In this document: one piece after another, positions 17,877 to 27,053 of the stretch
Position numbering within the stretch: the stretch's first letter is position 1
Layout of the letters: every line of letters starts with the position of its first letter
Source: Candidatus Hydrogenedentota bacterium
GTDB taxonomy: Bacteria > Hydrogenedentota > Hydrogenedentia > Hydrogenedentales > CAITNO01
DNA length: 63,086 bases
Direction of reading: 5' to 3'
NCBI GenBank assembly: GCA_903893795.1
Contig: CAITNO010000121.1
Location: 1-63,086, forward strand
Notes under the pieces: model-generated
Database searches by the model: none
Told to the model about the DNA's origin: nothing
The model's input: the letters and a program-made list of their open reading frames with translations, nothing else
Made by a program: the position numbers and the translations under genes

Positions 17877-18755
17877 ATGGCAAGACCCCGTAAGACAGTT
17901 GAAAGCATCCTTGTGGCAGAGAAGGAGCAGACCCCGAAAAACGACATGATGCGCGTGATGATGCACGCCCAGGAGAACCCCACGCTGTACGTCGGCGTGG
18001 TGCTCTTCGTGGCGTTCTGCATCGTCGCCGGGGCGCTCATCCGGGCAAGCAAGACCGAGTCCGCCGCAAAAATAACGTCAAGGTACGCCGAAGCCAGCCT
18101 GGAAACCGATCCGGGCACACGGTTGACCAAACTGGAAGCGGCCGCCAAGGATGCCGGCGACTGGACGCCCGAAATCACCTATGTGATGGGCGAGACCGCC
18201 ATCCAGGCCCAGCAGTATGACAAAGCAAAGGCTGCCTTTGAGACTGTTCGCGACAAGTTCGCCAAGAGCGACTATGCTGACCGCGCCATCAGCGGCCTCG
18301 CTTTCCTGCAGGAGAATGCTGGCGATCTCGATGGCGCCATCAAAACCTACGAACAGTTGGCCAAGGACTACCCGAAGGGCTTCGCAACCAAGCTTGCTCC
18401 TTATCAGGTGGCCCGCCTCCAGGAAGAGCTGGGACATCTGCCCGAGGCGATCAAGGCCTACCAGCAGCAGCAGGAAGCCTTCGCCAATTCCGACATCTCG
18501 AAAAAGGCAGAAGAGGCACTGAAGCGCCTCAAGGCCGACCATCCCGAACTCTTCCCCGAAGAGAAGAAGCCTGAGGCTGCCGCGCCTGCGGCCACGCCCG
18601 CCCCGGCAGAAGCACCTGCGGCCCCGGCACCCACTCCGGCCCCTGCCGAAGCACCTGCGGCCACACCAGCCCCAGTAGAGGCCGCCCCCGCAGCGACCCC
18701 GGCTCCGGCCGAGGTGCCTGCGGCCCCTGCACCGGTCCCTGCCAGCGGCTCGTGA
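17877..18755 (+). CDS. YfgM-like TPR protein with Ala/Pro-rich tail
   Basis: A 292-residue protein. A basic N-terminus is followed by one membrane segment (YVGVVLFVAFCIVAGALIRA, about 38-57). Residues 75-225 form TPR-type helices (YDKAKAAFETVRDKF and LDGAIKTYEQLAKDYP). The last 70 residues are almost pure Ala, Pro, Glu and Thr in a repeating pattern. The membrane-plus-TPR layout matches YfgM, an accessory of the SecYEG translocon, but the repeat tail is not part of that family; this assignment is inference. A strong terminator follows, so it ends a transcript. Confidence 0.75.
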   Translation: MARPRKTVESILVAEKEQTPKNDMMRVMMHAQENPTLYVGVVLFVAFCIVAGALIRASKTESAAKITSRYAEASLETDPGTRLTKLEAAAKDAGDWTPEITYVMGETAIQAQQYDKAKAAFETVRDKFAKSDYADRAISGLAFLQENAGDLDGAIKTYEQLAKDYPKGFATKLAPYQVARLQEELGHLPEAIKAYQQQQEAFANSDISKKAEEALKRLKADHPELFPEEKKPEAAAPAATPAPAEAPAAPAPTPAPAEAPAATPAPVEAAPAATPAPAEVPAAPAPVPASGS

Positions 18756-18780
18756 TGCAAGACTGAACAACCGCTTTTTC

Positions 18781-18822
18781 AAGCGTTCCCAGAACCAAAG
18801 GTTTTGGGAACGCTTCTTTTTT
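18781..18822 (+). terminator. Strong terminator after the TPR gene
   Basis: AAGCGTTCCC at 18781-18790 pairs with GGGAACGCTT at 18806-18815, with the inner AGAACC/GGTTTT extending the stem to an AAA loop. CTTTTTT follows. The hairpin lies 25 bases after the stop codon. Confidence 0.9.
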
Positions 18823-18919
18823 GTCCCTGCCGGTGGCGCGTCTTTCTTGCCCTTGTGCGCTTGGCACTCACGGCGGGAGTGCGTTAGACTACGTCGTCAA
18901 CCGGCGATGGAGGCCAATC

Positions 18920-20839
18920 ATGCTTTCTTATGTGGCGACGCAAATACAGCAGGCGTTCGGCACCTCTTTGTACTCTGTGGTAACCCTTTCCGCCATCGCG
19001 CTGGTGGTGGCCTTCGCCGTGCTGGCACGACCGGCACTTCACCTCCTTGCGGGCACCTCCTTCATAGACGCTGCACGCGGTTTTCTCCTTGCGCTCCTTG
19101 CCGCGACCGCCCTCCTCGCCGTCGAGAATTACCGAGCAACAGATTACTACCGCTATGGCACCTACCTGAATGCCTACGAATTCTTCCACTATTATCTCGG
19201 CTCGAAATACCAGGGAGAACTCGGCTCCACCCGTCTCTATGCGGCCGCGCTCATCGCGGACGACGAAACAGGCCGAAAGTGGAACCATTCTAGCGGTGTC
19301 ATACGTGACCTGGTCACAGGCGGCACTGTAAAGGCCGAGGACGTGCTCAAGAACCGTGACACCGTCAAGCAGCGCTTCACGCCCGGACGCTGGGAAACCT
19401 TTAAGAAGGACGTGGTGTGGTTTAAGAAACGCATGGTCGACTCCCGCTGGGCCGGTGTGCTGAAAGACAAAGGCTACAATGGCACCCCTGTCTGGGGCAT
19501 GGTGGTGGGTGCCCTCTTCACCAACCACGTCTCCACCGACAGCGACGCCGGAATGATGTTACTGGCCCTCCTTGACCCACTCTTGCTCCTGCTGGCCTTC
19601 GCGGCCGTGCTATGGGCCTTTGGTCCCCGTGCCGCTCTCTTCATGGTGGTCCTGCTCGGGACAAGCTACATGATGAAATGGTGGCATATGAAGGGTGCCC
19701 TCCTGCGCACCGACTATGCCGTCTGCATGCTGTTCTGTGCATGCTTCCTCAAGAAACGCTGGTACGGGGTCGCCGGAGCCTTCCTGGCCTGGTCCGCTCT
19801 TTCCCGCATCTTCCCGGCCGTCCTCCTTTTCGGACCCGGTGCCCGCCTGATGATGCAGGCCCTGCGCTATGGCGTTGTTGAACTCGGTCCTAGGATTCAG
19901 GCGCTGCTGGAACACCCCGCAACAGTGGGGGGGAGGCGCACTGTCCGCCGCGCGGCCCTCTTCGTCGCCGCCTTTGCGGCGTGGTGCGCGTGCCGCTTTG
20001 TCTTCTACGCGCTCATCCCCTGGATCGCCCTGCCCAACCATCCCCTGCTTTCCCTGCTTCACCCCGCCGGTATCGGTCCTGTAAATCAGGCAATTGTTCT
20101 CATCGGTTTCGCCGCATGTGCCGCCGCAGGCCTGGTGCTCAGCGCGCTGGCCTCCCAGGGCCTGTGGACGGGCAGGATTGACCGCCGCTGGATACGCTTC
20201 TTCGCCGCCTTCGGACTCACCGTGGCCGGCTTCGCGGCCCTTTCCGCGCTGTGGTGGCAGGGTTCCGGCGCCTGGTCCGAATACACGCAAAAGATCGCGC
20301 AGCACAACGCGGGCATCAGCGAATGGCGCGTTGGTTTCAAGTACATCTTTATGGGGGACTGGCAGAACAATGCCCAAGGCACCGGCCAGGCAAACCAGAT
20401 TCTCGCACCGGCTTTGAATTCCGCCCTTTACGACCAGGACCTTTCAGGCTGGTGGACCGTCCAGATCTGCGTGCTGTTCCTCTCCCTGCTGGGGGCAATG
20501 GGGCTGAAGGACCATCGCGCCTTCATCCTCGGCTTTGTGCCCCTCTTCTTCCTCGTTTCGCCCACCTACTATTACTACGTCATGCTGCTATTGCCGCTGC
20601 TCTTCTTCGCTGAACGGTTGGAAGAACCCCGCTACACGGCCGGCATGGTGATCATGCTCCTCACGGGCCTCTCCGGCTACGGCCTGTATGCCGTGTGGAA
20701 ACAGGGCTATGCCACGTACTACTGGCTGTCGGTGCAGGTGATGATCATGTCGCTATACATGCTGGCGCTGGCCTATGGTGAGGCGGTAGAGGGCGCGTTG
20801 CGCTCCCGTCAAATTCCCAGTTCACCCGAACCCATCTGA
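18920..20839 (+). CDS. Polytopic membrane protein, possible GT-C-type glycosyltransferase
   Basis: A 639-residue protein. ATG 18920 is chosen because GGAGG sits 6 bases upstream; earlier in-frame starts would run through the previous terminator. It shows about ten or more hydrophobic segments and a long extramembrane loop after the second (ENYRATDYYRYGTYLNAYEF, then EYTQKIAQHNAGISEWRVGFKY near residue 455). The spacing recalls GT-C or DUF2029-type mannosyltransferases that use polyprenyl-phosphate sugars, but no defining motif is certain. The last 31 bases overlap the convergent SurA-like gene. Confidence 0.65.
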   Translation: MLSYVATQIQQAFGTSLYSVVTLSAIALVVAFAVLARPALHLLAGTSFIDAARGFLLALLAATALLAVENYRATDYYRYGTYLNAYEFFHYYLGSKYQGELGSTRLYAAALIADDETGRKWNHSSGVIRDLVTGGTVKAEDVLKNRDTVKQRFTPGRWETFKKDVVWFKKRMVDSRWAGVLKDKGYNGTPVWGMVVGALFTNHVSTDSDAGMMLLALLDPLLLLLAFAAVLWAFGPRAALFMVVLLGTSYMMKWWHMKGALLRTDYAVCMLFCACFLKKRWYGVAGAFLAWSALSRIFPAVLLFGPGARLMMQALRYGVVELGPRIQALLEHPATVGGRRTVRRAALFVAAFAAWCACRFVFYALIPWIALPNHPLLSLLHPAGIGPVNQAIVLIGFAACAAAGLVLSALASQGLWTGRIDRRWIRFFAAFGLTVAGFAALSALWWQGSGAWSEYTQKIAQHNAGISEWRVGFKYIFMGDWQNNAQGTGQANQILAPALNSALYDQDLSGWWTVQICVLFLSLLGAMGLKDHRAFILGFVPLFFLVSPTYYYYVMLLLPLLFFAERLEEPRYTAGMVIMLLTGLSGYGLYAVWKQGYATYYWLSVQVMIMSLYMLALAYGEAVEGALRSRQIPSSPEPI

Positions 20840-21951
20840 CCCGGCTCGGGCAGTTGGTTCTGGTAAACCTCCACGCCGTTTTCCTTCCGCAGCAGTTCCA
20901 TCATCTTGCCCACAATAAGCGGGGCACCAAGCGTGGGCTTTGCCTCTTCGATGGTCAGGGTGTGCTCCGCCTTGTGCTGCAGCACCTTGAGCACGAGGTA
21001 GGCATCGGGCATGACCACGGACTTGGTCTTGCCGTCCTGCCCAACGGCCATCTGCTGATATTCGGGCAGATAAACCGGGCCGAGGATGTCGCCCTCGTTT
21101 GCCCCCGAAGCCACATTCCAGAAACCCTTGAAGCGCTGGAGGCTCGGGTTGTTCTGAATTCCTGATTCAATCACATAACTGAACTTGTCCTGCTGCCCTT
21201 TGGCAAGATAGGCGTCCACCACTGTGTCAAAACTCTGCCCGCCATTGATAAGCGCCCGCACATGCGACGCTCCCGCGGCGGCATCGGGTATGGCGGCCGG
21301 GAAACGAACAGCCCGGAACGTAATTTCCTCAAAGGTGTGCAGGCTGTCTCCGGCAAAACGGTACTCGCGCTCGATTTCCTCGTCCGTAACCTTCAGTTTC
21401 CCCTCCTTCATCGCCTCCAACGCCAGAAACTGCACCGCCTGTTCACCCAGCATCTTGGCGACCATGCGGTCCGTTTCCTCGTCAATGTTGTCTTTCTGAA
21501 ACTGAAGTTTCTCCGGCGTGAGGTCATACTCCTTCATGAGCGGCGTGATTTCCCCGTTCTTCGGAACCTCCATGTTCCACATCGCCCTCAGTTGGTCGCC
21601 CTCGTCGCCGCTTTCCTTGAAAAAGGCATCCCGAGCCACGTCGCGCGGCACATCATTCTTTCCCTCGGCCTTCAGTTTCTGCCCCAGCGGCAGTTTGATC
21701 TGCTCGTCAATATGCTGGTTGAGCAGACGGAGCAGATCACCCCGGCTGCTGATTTTGGGCCGCTCCGTGTCCGACATCTCGCGCAGCAGGCGCATCAGGT
21801 CGCCCCGGGTCATGTATTTGTCGCCAATCTTGGCAATGCGGATGCGGTCCTTGTCAATCATCTGGCCGCACCCGCCCACCGCCGTCAGCACCACTCCCAG
21901 CACGAGTGCAGTTGCCAACACCCAGCATCCTTTGTGAAGGGAAACACCCAT
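20809..21951 (-). CDS. SurA/PrsA-like periplasmic lipoprotein chaperone
   Basis: A 380-residue protein starting at ATG 21951 (AAGGA 8 bases upstream; the TTG at 21972 is unlikely). The signal peptide ends in VGGC, so it is lipidated. An N-terminal SurA-like helical region includes GDLLRLLNQHIDEQIKLPLGQKLKAEGK and a long charged helix. A parvulin-like segment (TFEEITFRAVRFPAAIPDAAAG with later AYLVLKVLQHKAEH) follows. The parvulin active-site residues are not obvious, so it may be chaperone-only. Outer-membrane protein folding is the likely role by analogy. It is convergent with the upstream membrane gene. Confidence 0.75.
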   Translation of the reverse strand: MGVSLHKGCWVLATALVLGVVLTAVGGCGQMIDKDRIRIAKIGDKYMTRGDLMRLLREMSDTERPKISSRGDLLRLLNQHIDEQIKLPLGQKLKAEGKNDVPRDVARDAFFKESGDEGDQLRAMWNMEVPKNGEITPLMKEYDLTPEKLQFQKDNIDEETDRMVAKMLGEQAVQFLALEAMKEGKLKVTDEEIEREYRFAGDSLHTFEEITFRAVRFPAAIPDAAAGASHVRALINGGQSFDTVVDAYLAKGQQDKFSYVIESGIQNNPSLQRFKGFWNVASGANEGDILGPVYLPEYQQMAVGQDGKTKSVVMPDAYLVLKVLQHKAEHTLTIEEAKPTLGAPLIVGKMMELLRKENGVEVYQNQLPEPGQMGSGELGI

Positions 21952-22092
21952 GGTGCAGTTCCTTTGCTCCAATTCCTAATTCCTAGTTTCTAATTCCCAA
22001 TTACCGTCCCTTATGGTAACATAGCCCCTGTGAGTTGGAAAACCGCATAAGCCGGGATGAACCATCCTGCGGCGGAACATGGATACGGGGCA

Positions 22093-22182
22093 ATGTACAT
22101 TTACATCGCGTTCATGGGTTTGCTGACACTGGTACTGTTTCTGTGGGCCTTGGTGGCGTTCCTCGATGGGGACGGGCAATAG
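22093..22182 (+). CDS. Possible 29-residue single-span membrane peptide
   Basis: An ATG frame encodes MYIYIAFMGLLTLVLFLWAL and ends VAFLDGDGQ. One membrane segment with a short acidic tail resembles small helper peptides such as CcoS-type proteins, but the ribosome site is weak (CGGGG at 8 bases). It sits in the space between two minus-strand genes. Low confidence. Confidence 0.3.
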   Translation: MYIYIAFMGLLTLVLFLWALVAFLDGDGQ

Positions 22183-22187
22183 CCTTC

Positions 22188-22535
22188 CTATTCGCCGCGC
22201 TTCCCATAGCCCAGAGAACGCAGAAAGGTGTCAATGTCCGCAGGCGGACCCCCGGTGGCCGATTCCGCGCCGAAACGCAGCGGCGATTGCACGAACTTGC
22301 GCTGGCATTCGGGGCAGAGGTCGAGCACCATCTTCTTGTAGACCTGCTCCTCAAGATGCGTCGCATCCGTTTCGTCCAGCGCGCCCACCAGTGCCTCCAA
22401 TTCCCCACGGTGATCGCGGACAAGGTCCCAAAGGGACACCTCAAGCGTGTCATAGGCCGCGCGCACGTCAATGGACACCTGGTAGCGCAACGCCTTTCGC
22501 ACAATGGAAACACCGCATCCGTCGCACTGGTACAT
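22188..22535 (-). CDS. Small zinc-finger protein, function unknown
   Basis: A 115-residue protein. It begins MYQCDGCGVSIVRKALRY, so a CxxCG knuckle is at residues 4-8. A second CPEC knuckle is near residue 73, making a likely Cys4 zinc site. The middle (DVRAAYDTLEVSLWDLVRDHRGELEALV) is helical and acidic. No family is known to me. Nothing nearby points to a role; the upstream RF-like gene is divergent. Confidence 0.7.
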   Translation of the reverse strand: MYQCDGCGVSIVRKALRYQVSIDVRAAYDTLEVSLWDLVRDHRGELEALVGALDETDATHLEEQVYKKMVLDLCPECQRKFVQSPLRFGAESATGGPPADIDTFLRSLGYGKRGE

Positions 22536-22711
22536 GGCTGAATGTCCTCCTGGCGCAAAACCACCGCCGTTCCGTAAAGTTTATCACGGGCAGGCCCGTG
22601 ATGTCCCTTCCGCCCACTCCTTTGCCGTAGATTTGCCGCCTCCCAGGCTTTCCCGTATAGTATTTATCGGCGCACGCAAACCTTCCAGCACCATACAGAG
22701 CAGGACCATTC

Positions 22712-23047
22712 ATGAGCGAGTTAATAATACCCCCCGACGAGGAACTCGAATTTTCTTTCTTTCGAAGTTCCGGACCGGGCGGACAGAAGAAAAACACGAC
22801 GGATTCCGCCGTGCGCGTGCGCCATCTGCCCACCGGTTTAATCGTGGTCTCCACTTCGTCCCGTTCCCAATTCCAAAACAAGCAACTGGCCGTGCTCGAA
22901 TTGGCGCGGCGTCTGGCCGCGCTGCACAGAAGACCCCGAACCCGCCATGCCACGCGCCCCACCATGGCATCACGAACCCGTCGGGTGGAAACCAAACGGC
23001 ACCGGTCAGAAATAAAACGGCTCCGGGGGGCGCCGGGAGACGAGTAG
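22712..23047 (+). CDS. ArfB-like peptide-chain release factor domain protein
   Basis: A 111-residue stand-alone RF-1 domain. GGQ is at residues 23-25 in RSSGPGGQKKNTTDSAVRVRHLPTG, the loop that triggers peptidyl-tRNA hydrolysis in the ribosome, and the rest is rich in Arg and Lys. Stand-alone GGQ proteins such as ArfB/YaeJ and RF-like proteins rescue stalled ribosomes. It is shorter than ArfB (about 140) and its tail is basic, as ArfB needs to enter the mRNA channel. The start has a weak ribosome site (AGGACC). Confidence 0.88.
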   Translation: MSELIIPPDEELEFSFFRSSGPGGQKKNTTDSAVRVRHLPTGLIVVSTSSRSQFQNKQLAVLELARRLAALHRRPRTRHATRPTMASRTRRVETKRHRSEIKRLRGAPGDE

Positions 23048-23098
23048 AACTCTGACAGCCCCGACGCAACATTCGAGAGTGGGGGAGAAGCTTCGGGC

Positions 23099-25279
23099 TC
23101 AGTTCAAAGCCCTGCCCGTACGACTCACCGACACCCGGGCTAGAATGAGACACAACAGCACCAGCCCCGCCGTTCCCATCGTCGGCAATGCGGTCGCCAC
23201 ATTCAACACGATATCCGCGGACTGAAGCGTGTCGTAGTCGTCCGAAACCTCGCACAGATACACGCCTCCGTCCCCATCGGACACGCTGTCGAAGGCAAGC
23301 ACATCGCTGTTCGCGCCGGTCACGGCGTTCAGCGCCGCACCGTCACGCTTGTACCACTGGTAGGAAACGGTTCCATGCCCGTTCTGCGCGAGCACGGACA
23401 ATTCCGCATACCCACCGGCCTTGATGGTTGGGGGCGGGTTCAGAACGCTTACAGACAACGGTGCCCCGAGCGACACGGTGTAATCAACACTTGTCCCTGG
23501 AAAAGCTGACGAACCTCCTAGCGGATTCTGCTCAATAACAAGTCCAGCCGCCACCGTGGAACTCATGGCCGTGCTTACCGTCCCCTGAAGCAATCCCGAC
23601 GCCGTGACTTGCGATGCGGCAGTGGCCTGGTCCAAACCAACGATATTGGGCACCACAAAACTCGCCACGGAATGCGTGATGGCCGTGATGTTGTCCACAA
23701 AAAAGTCGGTAGATCCCTGCGGCTGATAGGGAATGGTGATTTCGACCAGATTAAAGGTCTGGCCCGCCGGTGCGGCAAAGGCAATCTCTCCCATGGGCAT
23801 GGTGTCGCTGCCATAGCTGCCATGGGCGGAGATAGAACCCACCGGGGCATTTGCCGTGGAATTGTTGTAGGCCGTCAGCGTGATACTGGTGGGAATCTCC
23901 ACCTGGTGAAAGTCCGCCGTTGCAAACTTCAGCGAGACATTTGTCAGTGGCTGGCTGAATCGTATGTCCAGTGCGTCCCTGTCCAGACTGTTTGGGTAGA
24001 TGTAGTTCCCGGAAAAGAGGGACAGGTGGTAGAACGTCGTGCCGTCCGACTGAATCGAGAAACCGCCCAGCCCGACGCCGGTAAATTGCGCCGTCAGTCC
24101 GCCAACGCTCTGCGAGACCGGCAGTCCCTGTGTGGCCACGAGTTGCGGTGTTCCCGTGTCCAGGTCAAAAAGAACCACCGTTGCGGTTTGCACGAAATTG
24201 GCCGTGAGGAACCTGTCCGCCCCCGCTGCAAAGGTGTACGTCGCTGAGGTGCTTACCTCGGTGCCCGCCTCCGTCCAATTAACAAAAGCAAAACCGGTGT
24301 TCGCCGTCGCACTGACGCTCACATTCCTGCCGCCGACATAGCTGCCGTCACCGGACGTCGTTCCGCCGTTAAAGGGGGCGACTGAGGTGGTGATGTTGTA
24401 CGTCGGCGCAAAATGCGCCACCAGTGTCCGATTGACTGTGGCTTTGAAACTGTAGTTCGCCGAACTGCTGACAACCGTGCCGTTCTCCGTCCAATTCACG
24501 AATCCGAAACCAGGATTGCTGGAGGCCGCAAGATTCGCCGTCGAATTCAGGGGGTAAACACCTGCTCCCGTGATGCTGCCAGCCGTGTCAGGGAGTGCGC
24601 TTGCCGCAATGGTGCAGCTCGGCCCAGCCGACGCAAGCAATGAAAACGCGCAGTCATGCTGGCCAAAGTAGAACCGGGCCGCGCCCGTGCTGAACTGAAA
24701 ATGTTGCCCGTCTCCACCGCTGCCCGAGGCCAGCCCCCAGTCCGGATACCCGGCCTGAACACCCTCAATGCGAATCCAATACTTGGTGCCCGCGGCAGCC
24801 AGGAACGGGCTGGACAGGGTATAGGAATAGTCATACATGGCAATCCCGCCAAAAGTCCCCGCCGCCGTTTCACCGGCAATTCCACCAACGTTGTAATGGG
24901 CCAGATAAATCTCCGGCAACTGCGGGTTTGTCAGGTGTGGCTGAGAACCGCCTGCGATGGATTCGTAGAAGGTGATGGTGAAATTGCTCACATGACCATA
25001 AGCCGCGGCATAGGAATATCCGCCGCGCCAGCGGACTTGCGTAATCGCCTGCGCCGTAGGCAGCGTGAAATCATCATAGGCATACATGTCCGAATCACTT
25101 CCGTCTGGGTCAAGCCAGGAGGAAACCAGGACGTTACCACTGCCGTCAAAATCTCGTGAAAACACCACTTGGTTTTGGCCGAAAGCGCCATGGGAGAAAA
25201 TGCACACACCCAGAAATAGGAGCAACGCCATCCCGCGGCCAAGAGTGATCGGCTTCCGGTCAAATGAGGATAGTGGCAT
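23099..25279 (-). CDS. Secreted surface protein with repeat, PASTA-like and Ig-like domains
   Basis: A 726-residue protein from ATG 25279 (GGAG 9 bases upstream; the TTG at 25297 is less likely). After a signal peptide it has a beta-sandwich region (residues about 30-195), two bacterial repeat domains with GFGFVNWTENGTVVSSSANYSF and GFAFVNWTEAGTEVSTSATY (about 240-370), a lectin-like DFHQVEIPTSITL domain, one PASTA-like domain (VPNIVGLDQATAASQV) and an Ig-like domain (SYQWYKRDGA). It ends ALPTMGTAGLVLLCLILARVSVSRTGR, a hydrophobic segment with a basic tail that resembles an IPTL-CTERM sorting signal. Adhesin or outer-surface protein is the likely role. Confidence 0.78.
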   Translation of the reverse strand: MPLSSFDRKPITLGRGMALLLFLGVCIFSHGAFGQNQVVFSRDFDGSGNVLVSSWLDPDGSDSDMYAYDDFTLPTAQAITQVRWRGGYSYAAAYGHVSNFTITFYESIAGGSQPHLTNPQLPEIYLAHYNVGGIAGETAAGTFGGIAMYDYSYTLSSPFLAAAGTKYWIRIEGVQAGYPDWGLASGSGGDGQHFQFSTGAARFYFGQHDCAFSLLASAGPSCTIAASALPDTAGSITGAGVYPLNSTANLAASSNPGFGFVNWTENGTVVSSSANYSFKATVNRTLVAHFAPTYNITTSVAPFNGGTTSGDGSYVGGRNVSVSATANTGFAFVNWTEAGTEVSTSATYTFAAGADRFLTANFVQTATVVLFDLDTGTPQLVATQGLPVSQSVGGLTAQFTGVGLGGFSIQSDGTTFYHLSLFSGNYIYPNSLDRDALDIRFSQPLTNVSLKFATADFHQVEIPTSITLTAYNNSTANAPVGSISAHGSYGSDTMPMGEIAFAAPAGQTFNLVEITIPYQPQGSTDFFVDNITAITHSVASFVVPNIVGLDQATAASQVTASGLLQGTVSTAMSSTVAAGLVIEQNPLGGSSAFPGTSVDYTVSLGAPLSVSVLNPPPTIKAGGYAELSVLAQNGHGTVSYQWYKRDGAALNAVTGANSDVLAFDSVSDGDGGVYLCEVSDDYDTLQSADIVLNVATALPTMGTAGLVLLCLILARVSVSRTGRALN

Positions 25280-25770
25280 GATAGCGACTCCAACCAAGAA
25301 TGTTTATACGTTGAATTCAGATATAAACTCGACAGCAAGCCATTATAGAAACAAAATTCGTTCCGAACAAGGCTTTGTTTATACCTTGCACTTTCAAACT
25401 GGGACTTTGCTTTTCTGTGATGTCATATAATAACACTAAAACCCAATTCGGAAACCCAGAAATGTTTCATAATGAGAATCGCAAAGTGATATAGCAACCC
25501 AGAATGACACAAATTGTCGTAACTTATCCTTGATTGTCACGCAGTTTTATCCTTTTTTCAATAAAAGAACCTTAAGTTGTGCCATGCCAGTAGTTTAGGA
25601 AAACGCCCCAAAATGGCACAGAACTTGATACCAATACGAGACAAGTTACGAGGTTCGGACGCGCTGAATGAGTAAAACCATTCACGTTAGTCGAACCGGC
25701 CAGGGAGATATTCTCTCGCGGGTGAGAAAATGCTGGACTACGGGCATTGGTCCGGCAGATAGGAAAGCTT
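25280..25770. other. Long intergenic region between two minus-strand genes
   Basis: About 490 bases without a credible gene. The stretch from 25300 to 25600 is AT-rich compared with its neighbours and should hold the promoter of the surface-protein gene on the minus strand. Several direct or inverted short motifs are visible (for example GACACAAATTGTC near 25507), but no consensus -35/-10 pair was clear enough to call. Confidence 0.4.
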
Positions 25771-25803
25771 AGGGCCGACGGTGATTATATCGCCGTCGGC
25801 CCT
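25771..25803 (-). terminator. Bidirectional-type hairpin after ychF
   Basis: Fifteen-base arms (AGGGCCGACGGTGAT and ATCGCCGTCGGCCCT, one G-U pair) around a TAT loop lie 72 bases beyond the ychF stop on the minus strand. The flank on the minus side is AAGCTTTCCTA, so the T-run is weak, but no other role is obvious. Confidence 0.6.
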
Positions 25804-25874
25804 GAATCATTTTAGCTGAACTTGAAGCCGCTTGTTCATCCTCCATGAGGATGAAACAGACCCAAGTGCGGCGG

Positions 25875-26933
25875 TTACACGTTAAAGCGGAACAGAAGAA
25901 TATCCCCGTCCTGGACGATGTATTCTTTCCCTTCGAGACGGACCTTGCCCTTTTCCTTCGCTTTGACCATGTTTCCCGCCTCCATGAAATCCGTGTAGGC
26001 CACCGTTTCGGCGCGGATAAAGCCGCGCTGAATGTCCGAGTGGATTACCCCGGCGGCGTCCACGGCCTTCGTGCCCTTGCGGATGGTCCAGGCGCGCACC
26101 TCCGGTTCGCCGGCCGTCAGGAAGCTCATCAGGCCAAGCATGCCATAGGCCGCCTGAATAAAGCGGGTCCTTGACTCCTCGCCGAGCCCCAATTCCTCAC
26201 GGAAAGCGGCCCGCTCTTCCTCGGGCAACTGGGTCACCTCCATCTCCATGGCGCCGCACAGGTCAATATGGAATAGCCCGAGCGACTCCGCGGTGGCATT
26301 GAGTCCGGCCGGGTCATCGTTGCCAATCGCCTCATCCCCGTAGTTTCCTAGCACCATGAGCGGCTTCTGTGAAAGAAAGGTGTAGCTGCGCAGCAGCCCC
26401 GTGTCATGGGCATCCAGTTCCAGCGTGCGCAGCGGGGCGCTGTTTTCCAGATGGGCCTTGCAGCGCTGCATGACCTCATACTCTCGGTCATGCCGGCGCT
26501 CCTTGTCGAGCCGTTCAATGCGCCGCTCGATAACGATGAGGTCAATGAGCTGAAGCTCCTCCTCCAGGGCCCGCACGTCGCGCACCGCATTGACGCTGTT
26601 CATCGGGTGGCTCACATTGTCATTCTTGAACGCCCGCACCACGTGAACCAGCGCGTCGGCATTCTTCAGCACCGTCAACGCCGAACTGTCCAAAGCCTTG
26701 TCCTGGTCGGCGGCCTCATTGGGAGCGATGTCCAAGAACTCGATTTCCGCATAGGTTTTCTTCTTGGGCTTGTGGATTTCCGACAGTTGGTCCACACGGG
26801 CGTCGGGCACTTTGATGACGGCGACATTGGCGTCGCGGCTTCCATAGGCGCCCACGGCCGCGCGGGCGCCTGTGAGGGCATTGAACACGGTCGTCTTGCC
26901 GGACCGCGCCATGCCGATGATTCCAACGCGCAT
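25875..26933 (-). CDS. ychF: Redox-regulated ATPase/GTPase YchF (OLA1 family)
   Basis: A 352-residue protein, close to the usual 363. It begins MRVGIIGMARSGKTTVFNAL with the P-loop GMARSGKT at 7-14. The C-terminal TGS-like domain is intact (VRAWTIRKGTKAVDAAGVIHSDIQRGF ... YIVQDGDILLFRFNV). YchF binds ribosomes and hydrolyses ATP; it is linked to translation control and oxidative-stress response. It runs divergently from the PPK2 gene with a 120-base gap. Confidence 0.95.
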   Translation of the reverse strand: MRVGIIGMARSGKTTVFNALTGARAAVGAYGSRDANVAVIKVPDARVDQLSEIHKPKKKTYAEIEFLDIAPNEAADQDKALDSSALTVLKNADALVHVVRAFKNDNVSHPMNSVNAVRDVRALEEELQLIDLIVIERRIERLDKERRHDREYEVMQRCKAHLENSAPLRTLELDAHDTGLLRSYTFLSQKPLMVLGNYGDEAIGNDDPAGLNATAESLGLFHIDLCGAMEMEVTQLPEEERAAFREELGLGEESRTRFIQAAYGMLGLMSFLTAGEPEVRAWTIRKGTKAVDAAGVIHSDIQRGFIRAETVAYTDFMEAGNMVKAKEKGKVRLEGKEYIVQDGDILLFRFNV

Positions 26934-27053
26934 TTTTGTTAGCCTTTCTGATGACGGTGCGCATAAGGGCGCGCCGGAATTGTGCTATCCTACTCCAGAG
27001 GCATGAACAGCCCCCGCTACAGCATACCGGGCGGCGGGCATGGAGGGCAAATG

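Noticed and set aside
26982..27053. Longer N-terminus for the PPK2 gene from GTG 26982 or ATG 27003
   Set aside because: Neither has a ribosome site, and the ATG at 27054 has GGAGG at 7 bases and matches the family start.
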